Source of the DNA: Rhodoferax sp.
GTDB taxonomy: Bacteria > Pseudomonadota > Gammaproteobacteria > Burkholderiales > Burkholderiaceae_C
Direction of reading: 5' to 3'
Assembly: GCA_024235935.1 (NCBI GenBank)
Contig: JACKLL010000002.1
Span: 1-64,000, forward strand
Length of the DNA stretch: 64,000 nt
Shown: positions 1-12,716 of the stretch, one piece after another
Layout of the letters: each line of letters starts with the position of its first letter
How positions within the stretch are numbered: position 1 is the stretch's first letter
The notes under the pieces: generated by a model
Database searches by the model: none
The model's input: the letters and a program-made list of their open reading frames with translations, nothing else
What the model was told of the DNA's origin: nothing
Made by a program: the position numbers and the translations under genes

Positions 1-1
1 G

Positions 2-1045
2 GTGTTTCTCAACCATGAGGGCGACCTGTTCCGGACCCGCTTGACGCATTCGCTGGAAGTCGCGCAACTGGGGCGCTCGATCGGTCGTTCGCTGGGGCTC
101 AACGAAGACCTGATCGAGGCCATTGCCCTGTCCCATGACCTCGGGCATACGCCGTTTGGCCATGCCGGGCAGGATGCACTCAATGCCTGCATGGCGGACC
201 ATGGCGGCTTCGAGCACAACCTGCAGAGCCTGCGCATCGTCGACATTCTGGAGGAGCGTTACCCGGACTTCGATGGCCTCAACCTCACGTTCGAAACCCG
301 CGAAGGAATCCTGAAGCATTGCGCGGTGGTCAACGCGAGGGCACTCGAGGCAGTCGAGCCGGCCTATGCGGATGGTCTGGGCGGCGTCGGCCGGCGTTTT
401 CTCGATCGCGGCCAGCCCAGCCTCGAAGCGCAACTGTGCAACCTCGCCGACGAGATTGCGTACAACGCCCATGACATCGACGATGGCGTGCGATCCGGAC
501 TGATCAACCTGGAGCAACTGGCTTCGGTGGATCTGTTCAACCACTTCCTGGCCCAGACACGGGCCCGCCATCCGCATCTGCACGACACCGATCAGGACCG
601 CCGTCTGCTGTACGAGGCAATTCGCCAGATGCTCAGCGCCCAGGTCTACGATGTGATCGAGGCCACGCGCAGGCAACTTGATGCGACGGGGGCAGACAGT
701 GTGACGGCCGTACGGAGCTTGCCGCCCCTGGTGCGGTTTTCCGACAGCATGCGCAAGGACTCGACCGCACTCAAGCAGTTCCTGCTGCGCAATCTGTACC
801 GCCATCCCCAGGTGATGGAGACCACCAACCAGGCCCGTCGCATCGTGCGCGACCTGTACGCGGCCTACATGGAGACGCCCTCGGACATGCAACCCGGCTT
901 CGCTGCGCGCTGCGAGGCGGCGGATGCGGAGCCAGACGCCATGCAGGTGCGGGCCCGTACCGTGGCCGACTTCATTGCCGGCATGACCGATCGGTTTGCC
1001 GTGCGCGAGCACGAGCGGATGACGGGCCTGCACCTGCTGGGATGA
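2..1045 (+). CDS. dgt: Deoxyguanosinetriphosphate triphosphohydrolase-like protein, 5' truncated by window
   Basis: HD-superfamily dNTP triphosphohydrolase, which removes tripolyphosphate from dNTPs and so controls nucleotide pools. The first visible residues (VFLNHEGDLFRTRLTHS) are the well-conserved internal block of the family, so the true start lies upstream of the window; 347 residues are visible. The metal-binding HD signature is seen as H16 (THSLEVAQ) and H45-D46 (SHDLGHTPFGH), with a later acidic stretch (ADEIAYNAHDIDDG) completing the site. In Burkholderiales dgt usually follows aroK-aroB and precedes gltB, which fits. The next gene starts 5 bases after the stop. Confidence 0.9.
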   Translation: MFLNHEGDLFRTRLTHSLEVAQLGRSIGRSLGLNEDLIEAIALSHDLGHTPFGHAGQDALNACMADHGGFEHNLQSLRIVDILEERYPDFDGLNLTFETREGILKHCAVVNARALEAVEPAYADGLGGVGRRFLDRGQPSLEAQLCNLADEIAYNAHDIDDGVRSGLINLEQLASVDLFNHFLAQTRARHPHLHDTDQDRRLLYEAIRQMLSAQVYDVIEATRRQLDATGADSVTAVRSLPPLVRFSDSMRKDSTALKQFLLRNLYRHPQVMETTNQARRIVRDLYAAYMETPSDMQPGFAARCEAADAEPDAMQVRARTVADFIAGMTDRFAVREHERMTGLHLLG

Positions 1046-1050
1046 TTTGA

Positions 1051-2289
1051 ATGCGGGCGCTCGTCCTGGTGCGTCATCCCGAGTACGTGGTCATCCTGGC
1101 CGGCGTGGCGGCAGCGCTGCATATCGGCAAGTTGCCGCCTGCGATACCGGTGTTGCGGGACAGCCTGGGCGTCAGCCTGGTGCAGGCGGGTTTTCTGCTT
1201 TCACTGGTGCAGATGGCCGGCATGCTGATGGGCCTTCTGGTCGGCCTGGCGGCCGACGGCATCGGTCTGCGGCGCGCCATGCTGGGCGGATTGGCCTTGC
1301 TGTCGGTGGCCAGCGCCCTGGGGGCATTGGCGCAGGATCCTGCAAGTCTGTTGCTGTTGCGTGCGGTGGAGGGATGCGGCTTCCTGCTCGCCGTCATGCC
1401 AGCGCCAGGCCTGATCCGGCGACTGACGCCGGTGTCCAAACTGCCGTCCGCGATGGGCATGTGGGGGGCCTACATGCCCTTCGGAACGGCAATTGCACTG
1501 GCGGGCGGGCCTCTGCTGATCGCTTGGGTCGGTTGGCGCTCGTGGTGGCTGTGGCTGGCCGTGGTGACGCTGGTCATGGTGTGCGGGGTCTACCTGGTTG
1601 TCACGCCCGATGCTGATGCTTCGCATGACCGACCCAGAGCCAGGAGCGGTGCACGTCGCCCCGGCGCATGGGTCCAGCGTGTGCGGCGCACCCTGGGTGC
1701 GGTTGGCCCCTGGCTGGTCGCGGCCTGCTTTGCCTTGTATTCGGGGCAGTGGCTGGCCGTGATCGGTTTCCTGCCCTCGATGGCCGAGCAGTCGGGCCTC
1801 ACCGGTGGCGGTATTGCACCCTTGTTGGCCATGGTTGCCCTGGTCAATGCCGTGGGCAATGTGGCCTCTGGACGGCTGCTTCAGCGCGGCGTGCGGGCCA
1901 AGGTACTGCTGGCGACCGGTTTTTGCGCCATGGCCTTGGGCGCGGTGGTGGCGTTTGCCGGTTCGAACGCAGCTGGCGGGGCGGATCCGCTGCTGCTGGT
2001 GCGGTACCTGGGGGTCTTGATGTTTTCCATGGTCGGCGGTGTGATACCCGGTACGCTGTTTTCACTGACGGTCGTGCTGGCGCCGGACGAGGGCAGCATC
2101 TCGACTACGGTTGGCTGGATGCAGCAGTTGTCGGCGTTGGGGCAGTTTGTCGGCCCGCCGGTGGTGGCGTGGGTTGCGGCGCAAGCAGGCGGCTGGCAGT
2201 GGACCTGGGTGGTTACCGGCAGCTGCTCTGTCCTGGGCCTGCTGGTGGCGCATCGCATTGGTCGGGAGGTGGGGCGTGCAAGAAACTGA
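1051..2289 (+). CDS. MFS transporter, CynX/NimT-like
   Basis: A 412-residue integral inner-membrane protein with about twelve hydrophobic segments, typical of the major facilitator superfamily. The loop between segments 2 and 3 (GLAADGIGLRRAML) is a recognisable form of the MFS signature GxLaDrxGrR, and a charged central loop (about residues 190-215) separates the two halves. The substrate cannot be told from sequence; the overall pattern recalls the CynX/NimT group. It begins 5 bases after dgt, and its 3' end overlaps the following gene by 14 bases, so it is probably cotranscribed and translationally coupled with both. Confidence 0.8.
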   Translation: MRALVLVRHPEYVVILAGVAAALHIGKLPPAIPVLRDSLGVSLVQAGFLLSLVQMAGMLMGLLVGLAADGIGLRRAMLGGLALLSVASALGALAQDPASLLLLRAVEGCGFLLAVMPAPGLIRRLTPVSKLPSAMGMWGAYMPFGTAIALAGGPLLIAWVGWRSWWLWLAVVTLVMVCGVYLVVTPDADASHDRPRARSGARRPGAWVQRVRRTLGAVGPWLVAACFALYSGQWLAVIGFLPSMAEQSGLTGGGIAPLLAMVALVNAVGNVASGRLLQRGVRAKVLLATGFCAMALGAVVAFAGSNAAGGADPLLLVRYLGVLMFSMVGGVIPGTLFSLTVVLAPDEGSISTTVGWMQQLSALGQFVGPPVVAWVAAQAGGWQWTWVVTGSCSVLGLLVAHRIGREVGRARN

Positions 2290-2911
2290 ACGGCTGGATT
2301 ACGCAGGGATGGTGATTCAGGACATGCGGCATTGGCTGGAGCAGGCGGTGATCGGCCTCAATCTGTGTCCGTTCGCCAAGGCCGTGCATGTGCGCGGGCA
2401 GGTGCACTATGTGGTCAGCCGTGCGACCGACACGGAGCAGCTCGAGAGCGCGTTGATACACGAGTTGAAGGCGCTGGTGCAAGCGGACCCGCAGGTGCGC
2501 GACACGACGCTGCTGATGGCGCCTGACTGTCTGTCGTCATTCATGGCGTTCAACGACTTCCTGGGCGTGGCCGATAGCTGCCTGGCTTCGCTGGACCTCG
2601 AAGGGGTGGTGCAGATCGCCAGCTTTCACCCGCAATTCCAGTTTGCCGGCACCGGACGCGGCGACATCGGCAACTACACGAACCGCGCGCCGTATCCCAC
2701 ACTGCACCTGTTGCGCGAAGCCAGCATCGACCGCGCGGTTGCGGCATTTCCGCAGGCGGAGGCCATCTTCGAGCAGAACATCGACACCCTGCGCCAGCTC
2801 GGCCGCGAGGGATGGGCGCAGCTGGGCGTGGAGCGCAGCGTACCCGTGCCACCCGAAGTGGCGCAACGGTCGCCCGGCCGCGGTGGCCAGCGACGTGGCA
2901 CGATACGGTGA
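2276..2911 (+). CDS. DUF1415 family protein
   Basis: A soluble protein of 211 residues of the uncharacterised DUF1415 family, recognised by the amino-terminal block WLEQAVIGLNLCPFAK and the later block FHPQFQFAG, with a NYTNRAPYPTLHLLRE segment conserved in the family. Function unknown. The GTG start at 2276 is preceded by GGGAGG and overlaps the MFS stop; an ATG at 2309 is the alternative and would still keep the conserved region. Its stop codon shares one base with the next start (TGATG), so coupled translation is likely. Confidence 0.8.
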   Translation: MQETERLDYAGMVIQDMRHWLEQAVIGLNLCPFAKAVHVRGQVHYVVSRATDTEQLESALIHELKALVQADPQVRDTTLLMAPDCLSSFMAFNDFLGVADSCLASLDLEGVVQIASFHPQFQFAGTGRGDIGNYTNRAPYPTLHLLREASIDRAVAAFPQAEAIFEQNIDTLRQLGREGWAQLGVERSVPVPPEVAQRSPGRGGQRRGTIR

Positions 2912-3837
2912 TGAACACATCTTCCAAGTCGCGGGCCATCAAGGCTCCGCACGCCGCTTCGTCGGTATCACCCGAGGTTGCAGCGGAGTTGCGACCCGGG
3001 CAGTCGATCGCCTTGTTGCAGGAGCTGCACATCCTCACGCGCGATGCCAGGCTGAATCAGGATTCGCGTCGCAAGCTCAAGCAGGTGTACCACCTGTACC
3101 AGTTCATCGAGAAGATCTTGCTGGAACTCGCGGCCGCTTCGGACGCTGCGCCAGCGCAGGAGCGGGCGGCCGCGCTGACGGTCGCCGACCATGGTGCGGG
3201 CAAGTCGTATCTGGGCTTCATTCTGTATGACCTGTTTTTCCGCAGCCGTCGCGACGGATGGGTCTACGGTATCGAGACACGCTCGGAACTGGTCGATAAA
3301 TCGAAGCAGCTGGCCGGGGCGCTCGGTTTTGAGCGCATGTCCTTTCTCAACCTGAGTGTGGCGGAGTCGGCCAAGGCGCAGGAACTCCCCGAGCAGATCG
3401 ACATGGTGACAGCGCTGCATGCCTGCGACACCGCCACCGACGATGCCATTGCCTTCGGCCTGGCCAAGAAGGCCCGCAGCATGGTTCTGGTGCCCTGTTG
3501 CCAGGCAGAGCTGGCACGGCTGCTCAATGCTGGCAAGGCCCTCCATCTGCGCCGTACGCCCCTGGCCGAGTTGTGGCGCCATCCCTTGCACACCCGGGAG
3601 GTCGGCAGCCAGCTCAGCAACGTGCTGCGCTGCCTCTATCTGGAGGCCTGGGGTTACCAGGTCACGGTGACCGAACTCGTCGGATGGGAGCACAGTCTCA
3701 AGAACGAGTTGATCATTGCGCGCCATACCGGCCAGTTGCGCCGCAGCGCCTCGGAAAGCCTGCGGGCGTTGCTGGAGCAATTCGGCTTGCTGGCATTGCT
3801 GGAGACGCGGTTTCGCCTGCCTGAGATGCATCTGTAA
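2911..3837 (+). CDS. SAM-dependent methyltransferase (Methyltransf_32 type)
   Basis: A 308-residue Rossmann-fold methyltransferase. Motif I is visible as DHGAGKSYLGF (residues 93-103), followed by the acidic end of beta strand 2 (YGIETR, 119-124) and a HACDTATD block (170-177) with PCC at 195-197; this combination is characteristic of the Methyltransf_32 family, related to tRNA methyltransferase TRM13 and GSTCD-like proteins. The first 80 residues are a helical extension. The substrate is unknown; an RNA or small-molecule target is an inference from the family. Start ATG overlaps the stop of the DUF1415 gene by one base. Confidence 0.8.
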   Translation: MNTSSKSRAIKAPHAASSVSPEVAAELRPGQSIALLQELHILTRDARLNQDSRRKLKQVYHLYQFIEKILLELAAASDAAPAQERAAALTVADHGAGKSYLGFILYDLFFRSRRDGWVYGIETRSELVDKSKQLAGALGFERMSFLNLSVAESAKAQELPEQIDMVTALHACDTATDDAIAFGLAKKARSMVLVPCCQAELARLLNAGKALHLRRTPLAELWRHPLHTREVGSQLSNVLRCLYLEAWGYQVTVTELVGWEHSLKNELIIARHTGQLRRSASESLRALLEQFGLLALLETRFRLPEMHL

Positions 3838-3920
3838 AGATGTTTGTCCGGCAGGCCCGAAGTGCTTCTTTCTGCAAGAATCGACGCTGAAGGTGGTTTG
3901 CCACCGAGAGGGGAACAAGT

Positions 3921-4379
3921 TTGAAACGAATTGCAGCAATGCTTCTGATCGTGGCACTGGCCGGTTGTACGTCGACCAGTCCGGATGTGGTTCAGCGCGG
4001 CGACGCCCAGCGTCTCTCCAGCGTGATCGATGCCACCGTTCTGTCGGTGCGTCCGGTGACGGTCGAGGGTACGCAGTCGGGCGTGGGCTCGGTGGCCGGC
4101 GGCGTGGTCGGCGGCGTGGCCGGTGCCAGTGTGGGTGGGCGCCGTGAAGGCATCATCGTCGGGGTGCTGGGGGCGGTGGCCGGTGCCGTCGCAGGCAATG
4201 CACTCGAGCGTTCGACCACCCGTGAAGAGGCGGTCGAGATCCTGCTGCAATTGCGCAACGGTGAGCGCCGCGCCATCGTTCAGGCGCGTGGAAATGAAGT
4301 CCTGCAGCCCGGCGACGCCGTGATTCTCGTCACGACGGGCGGCAAATCCAGGGTCACCAAGGCGCCGGGCACCCGCTAA
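3921..4379 (+). CDS. Glycine-zipper outer-membrane lipoprotein, SlyB/Pal-like
   Basis: A 152-residue lipoprotein. The signal peptide ends in a lipobox LAGC with the lipidated cysteine at residue 16 and Thr at +2, which predicts sorting to the outer membrane. Residues about 55-95 are rich in evenly spaced glycines (VAGGVVGGVAGASVGG and GVLGAVAGAVAGN), a glycine-zipper 2TM segment like that of SlyB and PcP proteins; the carboxy-terminal part looks like a small beta domain. The start is TTG, preceded by GAGGGGAAC, and no in-frame ATG occurs before the lipobox except at residue 7. Exact role unknown, probably envelope stress or integrity. Confidence 0.8.
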   Translation: MKRIAAMLLIVALAGCTSTSPDVVQRGDAQRLSSVIDATVLSVRPVTVEGTQSGVGSVAGGVVGGVAGASVGGRREGIIVGVLGAVAGAVAGNALERSTTREEAVEILLQLRNGERRAIVQARGNEVLQPGDAVILVTTGGKSRVTKAPGTR

Positions 4380-4385
4380 CATATC

Positions 4386-4402
4386 GGGGTCAGAATCCAA
4401 TT
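4386..4402 (+). repeat. Left terminal inverted repeat of RAYT element
   Basis: The 17 bases GGGGTCAGAATCCAATT begin 6 bases after the stop codon of the lipoprotein gene and are the inverted counterpart of 5215-5231, with one mismatch. Confidence 0.75.
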
Positions 4403-4403
4403 G

Positions 4404-4424
4404 CCATGATGCTAACCATCATGG
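4404..4424 (+). repeat. Hairpin just inside left end, upstream of transposase start
   Basis: A perfect 8-base-pair stem, CCATGATG (4404-4411) and CATCATGG (4417-4424), with a 5-base loop CTAAC. It lies directly inside the left terminal repeat and ends 9 bases before the transposase ATG. Y1 HUH transposases recognise such subterminal hairpins; in the mRNA it could also hinder ribosome access, because no good Shine-Dalgarno sequence is seen between it and the start. Both roles are inference. Confidence 0.6.
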
Positions 4425-4433
4425 TGCGATCGC

Positions 4434-5132
4434 ATGGCCCGACTTGCCCGCGTCAGTGTTCCCGGATATCCCTATCACGTGATCCAGCGCGGAAACAATC
4501 GTCAGCGAATCTTCACGTCTGACGGCGACCGCGAGACCATGCGGGAATTGCTGGATGAGAACGCACGTCGCTTCGACGTTGCCATCCACGCCTATGTCCT
4601 GATGGACAACCACTTCCATCTGCTGCTGACGCCGAATGCCGACGACAGCTTGCCCAGGATGATGCAGGCCGTGGGCCGCAAGTACGTCCGTTATTTCAAT
4701 GATGTGCACAAACGCAGTGGCACCTTGTGGGAGGGCCGGTACAAGTCCGCTTTGGTGCAGACCGAGCGCTATCTGCTGGCGTGCATGGTTTATCTGGATC
4801 TCAATCCTGTGCGCGCCGGGCTCGTGTCGCGGGCGCAGGACTACCCATGGTCCAGCTACGCCCACTATGCGGGCATTCGAAGCGATCGACGGGTCACGCC
4901 CCATGCGCTGGTATGGGGGCTCGGCAACACACCCTTCGACCGCGAATCGCGCTACCGGGAGCTGGTGCAGTCTGGCGTCACGGAACGCCAGAGGATGGTC
5001 CTGGGCCAGGCCGTGACCAATGGCTGGGTCGTGGGCGACAGCGAATTCGTGGCCGGCTTGCAGCAGCGGGTCGAGCGGCGACTCACCCGTTCATCGCCAG
5101 GGCGGCCCCCAAAGCAGGAGCGGGCCGACTGA
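4434..5132 (+). CDS. REP-associated tyrosine transposase (RAYT, IS200/Y1-like)
   Basis: A 232-residue HUH nuclease of the TnpA-REP group. The amino terminus (MARLARVSVPGYPYHVIQRG) and the metal-binding HUH motif NHFHLL (H60, H62) are clear; the region ERYLLACMVYLDLNPVRAG (112-130) carries the usual NPVRA block and a candidate catalytic tyrosine (Y114 or Y121). The carboxy terminus is basic. Such enzymes cut and rejoin single-stranded DNA at hairpin-containing repeats. The reading frame is intact, so the protein may be active. It is bounded by inverted repeats but encodes no second protein. Confidence 0.85.
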   Translation: MARLARVSVPGYPYHVIQRGNNRQRIFTSDGDRETMRELLDENARRFDVAIHAYVLMDNHFHLLLTPNADDSLPRMMQAVGRKYVRYFNDVHKRSGTLWEGRYKSALVQTERYLLACMVYLDLNPVRAGLVSRAQDYPWSSYAHYAGIRSDRRVTPHALVWGLGNTPFDRESRYRELVQSGVTERQRMVLGQAVTNGWVVGDSEFVAGLQQRVERRLTRSSPGRPPKQERAD

Positions 5133-5168
5133 CGCCCGCAGCGCGCTGCAGCAAGGCGGCGCGCCAGG

Positions 5169-5183
5169 ATTGTATCTGTCCCC
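5169..5183 (-). repeat. Inner right-end motif related to terminal repeat
   Basis: Read on the minus strand this is GGGGACAGATACAAT, which resembles the terminal repeat GGGGTCAGATTCCAATT in its GGGG-CAGAT core. It lies 36 bases downstream of the transposase stop and 31 bases inside the outer right repeat. It may be an alternative or older end of the element. Confidence 0.5.
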
Positions 5184-5214
5184 ATTTTTTCAATCGAGAT
5201 AGCTTGATGGAATT

Positions 5215-5231
5215 AATTGGAATCTGACCCC
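5215..5231 (-). repeat. Right terminal inverted repeat of RAYT element
   Basis: Read on the minus strand this is GGGGTCAGATTCCAATT, matching the left repeat at 16 of 17 positions. It ends 12 bases before the presumed -35 box of the gltB promoter. Confidence 0.75.
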
Positions 5232-5243
5232 AATTAAAAAATA

Positions 5244-5272
5244 TTGGCATGCATGTTGCACTGCACTAAACT
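5244..5272 (+). promoter_or_regulatory. Candidate sigma-70 promoter of gltBD
   Basis: TTGGCA (5244-5249, five of six to consensus) and TAAACT (5267-5272, four of six) are separated by the ideal 17 bases. An A/T-rich stretch (CAATTAAAAAATA, 5231-5243) lies directly upstream and could act as an UP element; it begins at the outer end of the RAYT element. The transcript would have a leader of about 85 bases before the gltB start. No sequence test beyond motif matching was possible. Confidence 0.45.
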
Positions 5273-5363
5273 GTAACGCCCGCGCGTGGATCGCTGATCC
5301 GTGCCGGTTGGGAGTGGCGCACCGATGCACGGGCGTCTGGCCTTTGACAACCGAGGAAGAATC

Positions 5364-10148
<4,785 letters not shown>

Positions 10149-10181
10149 CCCGCATAGTTGCAGACATCAGCAGGATTGAGC

Positions 10182-11648
10182 ATGGGAAAAATCACTGGAT
10201 TCATGGAGTACCCGCGGCAGGAAGAGGCCTACCGGCCGGTTGCAGAGCGGGTCAAGGAATATCGCGAGTTCGTGGTGACGCTGGATGATGGCAAGGCCAA
10301 GATCCAGGCAGCACGCTGCATGGACTGCGGGACACCGTTCTGCAACAACGGCTGCCCGGTCAACAACATCATTCCGGATTTCAACGACCTGGTCTATCAG
10401 GGCGACTGGAAGAATGCTGCGGCTGTGCTGCACAGCACCAACAACTTCCCGGAGTTCACCGGGCGGATCTGTCCGGCACCGTGTGAGGCGGCCTGCACGC
10501 TCAACGTGAACGACGACGCTGTCGGCATCAAGTCGATCGAGCACGCGATCAGTGACAAGGCCTGGTCCAACGGCTGGGTCAAACCGCAGATCGCCAAGCA
10601 CCGCACTGGCAAGTCGGTCGCCGTCGTTGGCTCCGGGCCGGCCGGGCTGGCCGCGGCGCAGCAACTGGCGCGTGTGGGCCACGACGTGACCGTGTTCGAG
10701 AAGAACGACCGGGTCGGCGGCTTGCTGCGCTACGGCATCCCCGACTTCAAGCTGGAGAAATCGCACATCGACCGCCGGGTCGAGCAGATGCAGGCCGAAG
10801 GTGTGGTGTTCCGCACCGGCGTGCTGATCGGTGCGTTCCCCAAGGACAGCAAGGTCACGAACCTGGCCAAGGAAACCATCAGCGCCGAGCAGTTGCAGCA
10901 GGACTTCGACGCCGTGCTGCTGGCCGGTGGTGCCGAGCAGTCGCGCGACCTGCCGGTGCCGGGGCGCGACCTCAAGGGTGTGCATTTCGCGATGGAGTTC
11001 CTGCCCCAGCAGAACAAGGTCAATGCCGGCGACAAGGTCAAGGACCAGCTGCGGGCCGACGGCAAGCATGTGATCGTCATCGGCGGTGGCGATACCGGAA
11101 GCGACTGCGTGGGCACCAGCAACCGCCACGGCGCCAAGAGCGTGACGCAGTTCGAGTTGCTGCCGGAGCCGCCGATCGAGGAAAACCGCCCCATGACCTG
11201 GCCGTACTGGCCGATCAAGCTGCGCACCAGTTCCAGCCACGAAGAGGGCTGCGACCGTGAGTTTGCGATCTCGACCAAGGAATTGCTGGGCGAGAAGGGG
11301 CGCGTCAAGAGTCTCAAGACGGTGCGCGTCGAATGGAAAGACGGCAAGATGGTCGAGGTGCCAGGGTCCGAGCAGGTGTTACCGGCCGATCTGGTGCTGC
11401 TGGCCATGGGCTTCGTTTCGCCGGTGGCGTCGGTGCTCGACGCCTTCGGTGTCGAGAAGGACGCCCGCGGCAATGCGCGTGCCACGACCGATTTCGATGG
11501 TGGCTATGCGACCGGCGTGGCCAAGGTCTTTGCCGCCGGCGACATGCGCCGGGGCCAGAGCCTGGTGGTCTGGGCGATCCGGGAAGGGCGCCAGGCGGCA
11601 CGGGCAGTGGATGAATTCCTGATGGGATTCAGCGACCTGCCGCGCTGA
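10182..11648 (+). CDS. gltD: Glutamate synthase small subunit
   Basis: A 488-residue beta subunit that passes electrons from NADPH through FAD to GltB. The amino-terminal part carries cysteine sets for 4Fe-4S clusters (CMDCGTPFCNNGCP and CPAPCEAAC), followed by an FAD-binding GSGPAGLAAAQ motif near residue 150 and an NADPH-binding GGGDTGSD motif near residue 305. The carboxy-terminal FAD motif (FAAGDMRRGQSLVVWAI) is present. The ATG at 10182 is preceded by an AGGA-containing site; it sits 33 bases behind gltB and is evidently in the same operon. Confidence 0.97.
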   Translation: MGKITGFMEYPRQEEAYRPVAERVKEYREFVVTLDDGKAKIQAARCMDCGTPFCNNGCPVNNIIPDFNDLVYQGDWKNAAAVLHSTNNFPEFTGRICPAPCEAACTLNVNDDAVGIKSIEHAISDKAWSNGWVKPQIAKHRTGKSVAVVGSGPAGLAAAQQLARVGHDVTVFEKNDRVGGLLRYGIPDFKLEKSHIDRRVEQMQAEGVVFRTGVLIGAFPKDSKVTNLAKETISAEQLQQDFDAVLLAGGAEQSRDLPVPGRDLKGVHFAMEFLPQQNKVNAGDKVKDQLRADGKHVIVIGGGDTGSDCVGTSNRHGAKSVTQFELLPEPPIEENRPMTWPYWPIKLRTSSSHEEGCDREFAISTKELLGEKGRVKSLKTVRVEWKDGKMVEVPGSEQVLPADLVLLAMGFVSPVASVLDAFGVEKDARGNARATTDFDGGYATGVAKVFAAGDMRRGQSLVVWAIREGRQAARAVDEFLMGFSDLPR

Positions 11649-11791
11649 TCCCGCGCCAACCTCAGCCATTGCGGTCGACACAGCGGTGCCGGCCGCAGCG
11701 GCGCGCCGTCCCGCAGGCCATGTGATGACGGGGTGGGGCGGAAATCCCGTATCATTTGCCGGTCGGCCTGCAGCCGGTCTTTGTTTTTTGC

Positions 11792-12658
11792 ATGGCCCCA
11801 TCCTTTTCTGATCCCCTCGTCGAACTGCGCGATCTGACCTTCGGTTACGGAGAGCGGGTCATTCTCGATGGCGTCTCGCTGACGGTGCCCCGTGGCAAGG
11901 TCACGGCGTTGATGGGGGCTTCGGGCGGCGGCAAGACCACGATCCTGCGCCTGATCGGTGGCCAGAACCGGGCCCAGAAGGGGGAGCTCCGTCTTTATGG
12001 CGCTGGCGGTGACCACGTCGACGTGGGTGCGCTGGACCAGGAGCAGTTGTATGCCGCACGCCGACGCATGGGCATGTTGTTCCAGTTCGGCGCCCTGTTT
12101 GCCGACCTCAGCGTGTTCGAGAATGTGGCCTTTCCGCTGCGCGAACATGCAAACCTGTCCGACGGCATGGTCCGGGACATCGTGCTGATGAAACTCAATG
12201 CCGTCGGTCTGCGCGGGGCGCGCCATCTGATGCCCAGTGAAATCTCCGGTGGCATGGCGCGCCGGGTCGCACTGGCCCGGGCGATTGCGCTGGATCCGGA
12301 ACTGGTGATGTACGACGAGCCGTTTTCCGGTCTCGATCCCATTTCGCTCGGCACGGCGGCACGGCTGATCCGCCAGCTCAACGATTCGATGGGCTTGACC
12401 AGCGTGTTTGTCTCGCATGAACTGGAGGAGACGTTCCAGATTGCCGATCATGTGATCATTCTGGCCAATGGCAAGGTCGCCGCCCAGGGCAAGCCCGAAG
12501 ACGTGCGCAAGAGTGAAGACCCGCTGGTGTCGCAATACGTGCATGCCTTGCCGGACGGACCGGTGCGATTCCACTACCCGGGGCCCACGGTCGAACAGGA
12601 TTTCGGGGTGGCGCCTGCGCCCCTGGTGCCGCCGTCCAGGCTGGGAGCGTGGTCATGA
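11792..12658 (+). CDS. mlaF: Phospholipid transport ABC ATPase MlaF
   Basis: ATPase of the MlaFEDB complex, which moves phospholipids between the inner membrane and the periplasmic carrier MlaC to keep outer-membrane asymmetry. Walker A is GASGGGKTT (42-50), the signature ISGGMARR (151-158), Walker B LVMYDEPFSG (171-180) with the H-loop in VSHELEE. The protein has 288 residues, about 20 more than E. coli MlaF, the extra length being a proline-rich carboxy-terminal tail. No convincing Shine-Dalgarno sequence precedes this ATG; it is chosen from the alignment of the LVELRDLTFGYG start. It is the first gene of the mla cluster. Confidence 0.92.
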   Translation: MAPSFSDPLVELRDLTFGYGERVILDGVSLTVPRGKVTALMGASGGGKTTILRLIGGQNRAQKGELRLYGAGGDHVDVGALDQEQLYAARRRMGMLFQFGALFADLSVFENVAFPLREHANLSDGMVRDIVLMKLNAVGLRGARHLMPSEISGGMARRVALARAIALDPELVMYDEPFSGLDPISLGTAARLIRQLNDSMGLTSVFVSHELEETFQIADHVIILANGKVAAQGKPEDVRKSEDPLVSQYVHALPDGPVRFHYPGPTVEQDFGVAPAPLVPPSRLGAWS

Positions 12659-12716
12659 GCCGCCGGGCTGCCCCAAGGCGAATTCTGGCGCGCACCCCTA
12701 CACGGAGGATCGCCCC

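Larger units (their letters stand above)
4386..5231 (+). mobile_element. RAYT / IS200-like single-gene element with terminal inverted repeats
   Basis: The transposase gene is bounded on the left by GGGGTCAGAATCCAATT (4386-4402) and on the right by AATTGGAATCTGACCCC (5215-5231); the two are inverted copies matching at 16 of 17 positions. A second, inner right-hand motif ATTGTATCTGTCCCC (5169-5183) resembles a diverged copy of the same end. No target-site duplication is visible, as expected for HUH/Y1 transposition. The element sits between the glycine-zipper lipoprotein gene and gltB, without disrupting either. Confidence 0.75.

Noticed and set aside
4404..4424. Intrinsic terminator of the lipoprotein gene
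   Set aside because: The hairpin has no T-run and sits inside the transposase element next to its terminal repeat; better explained as a subterminal recognition hairpin.
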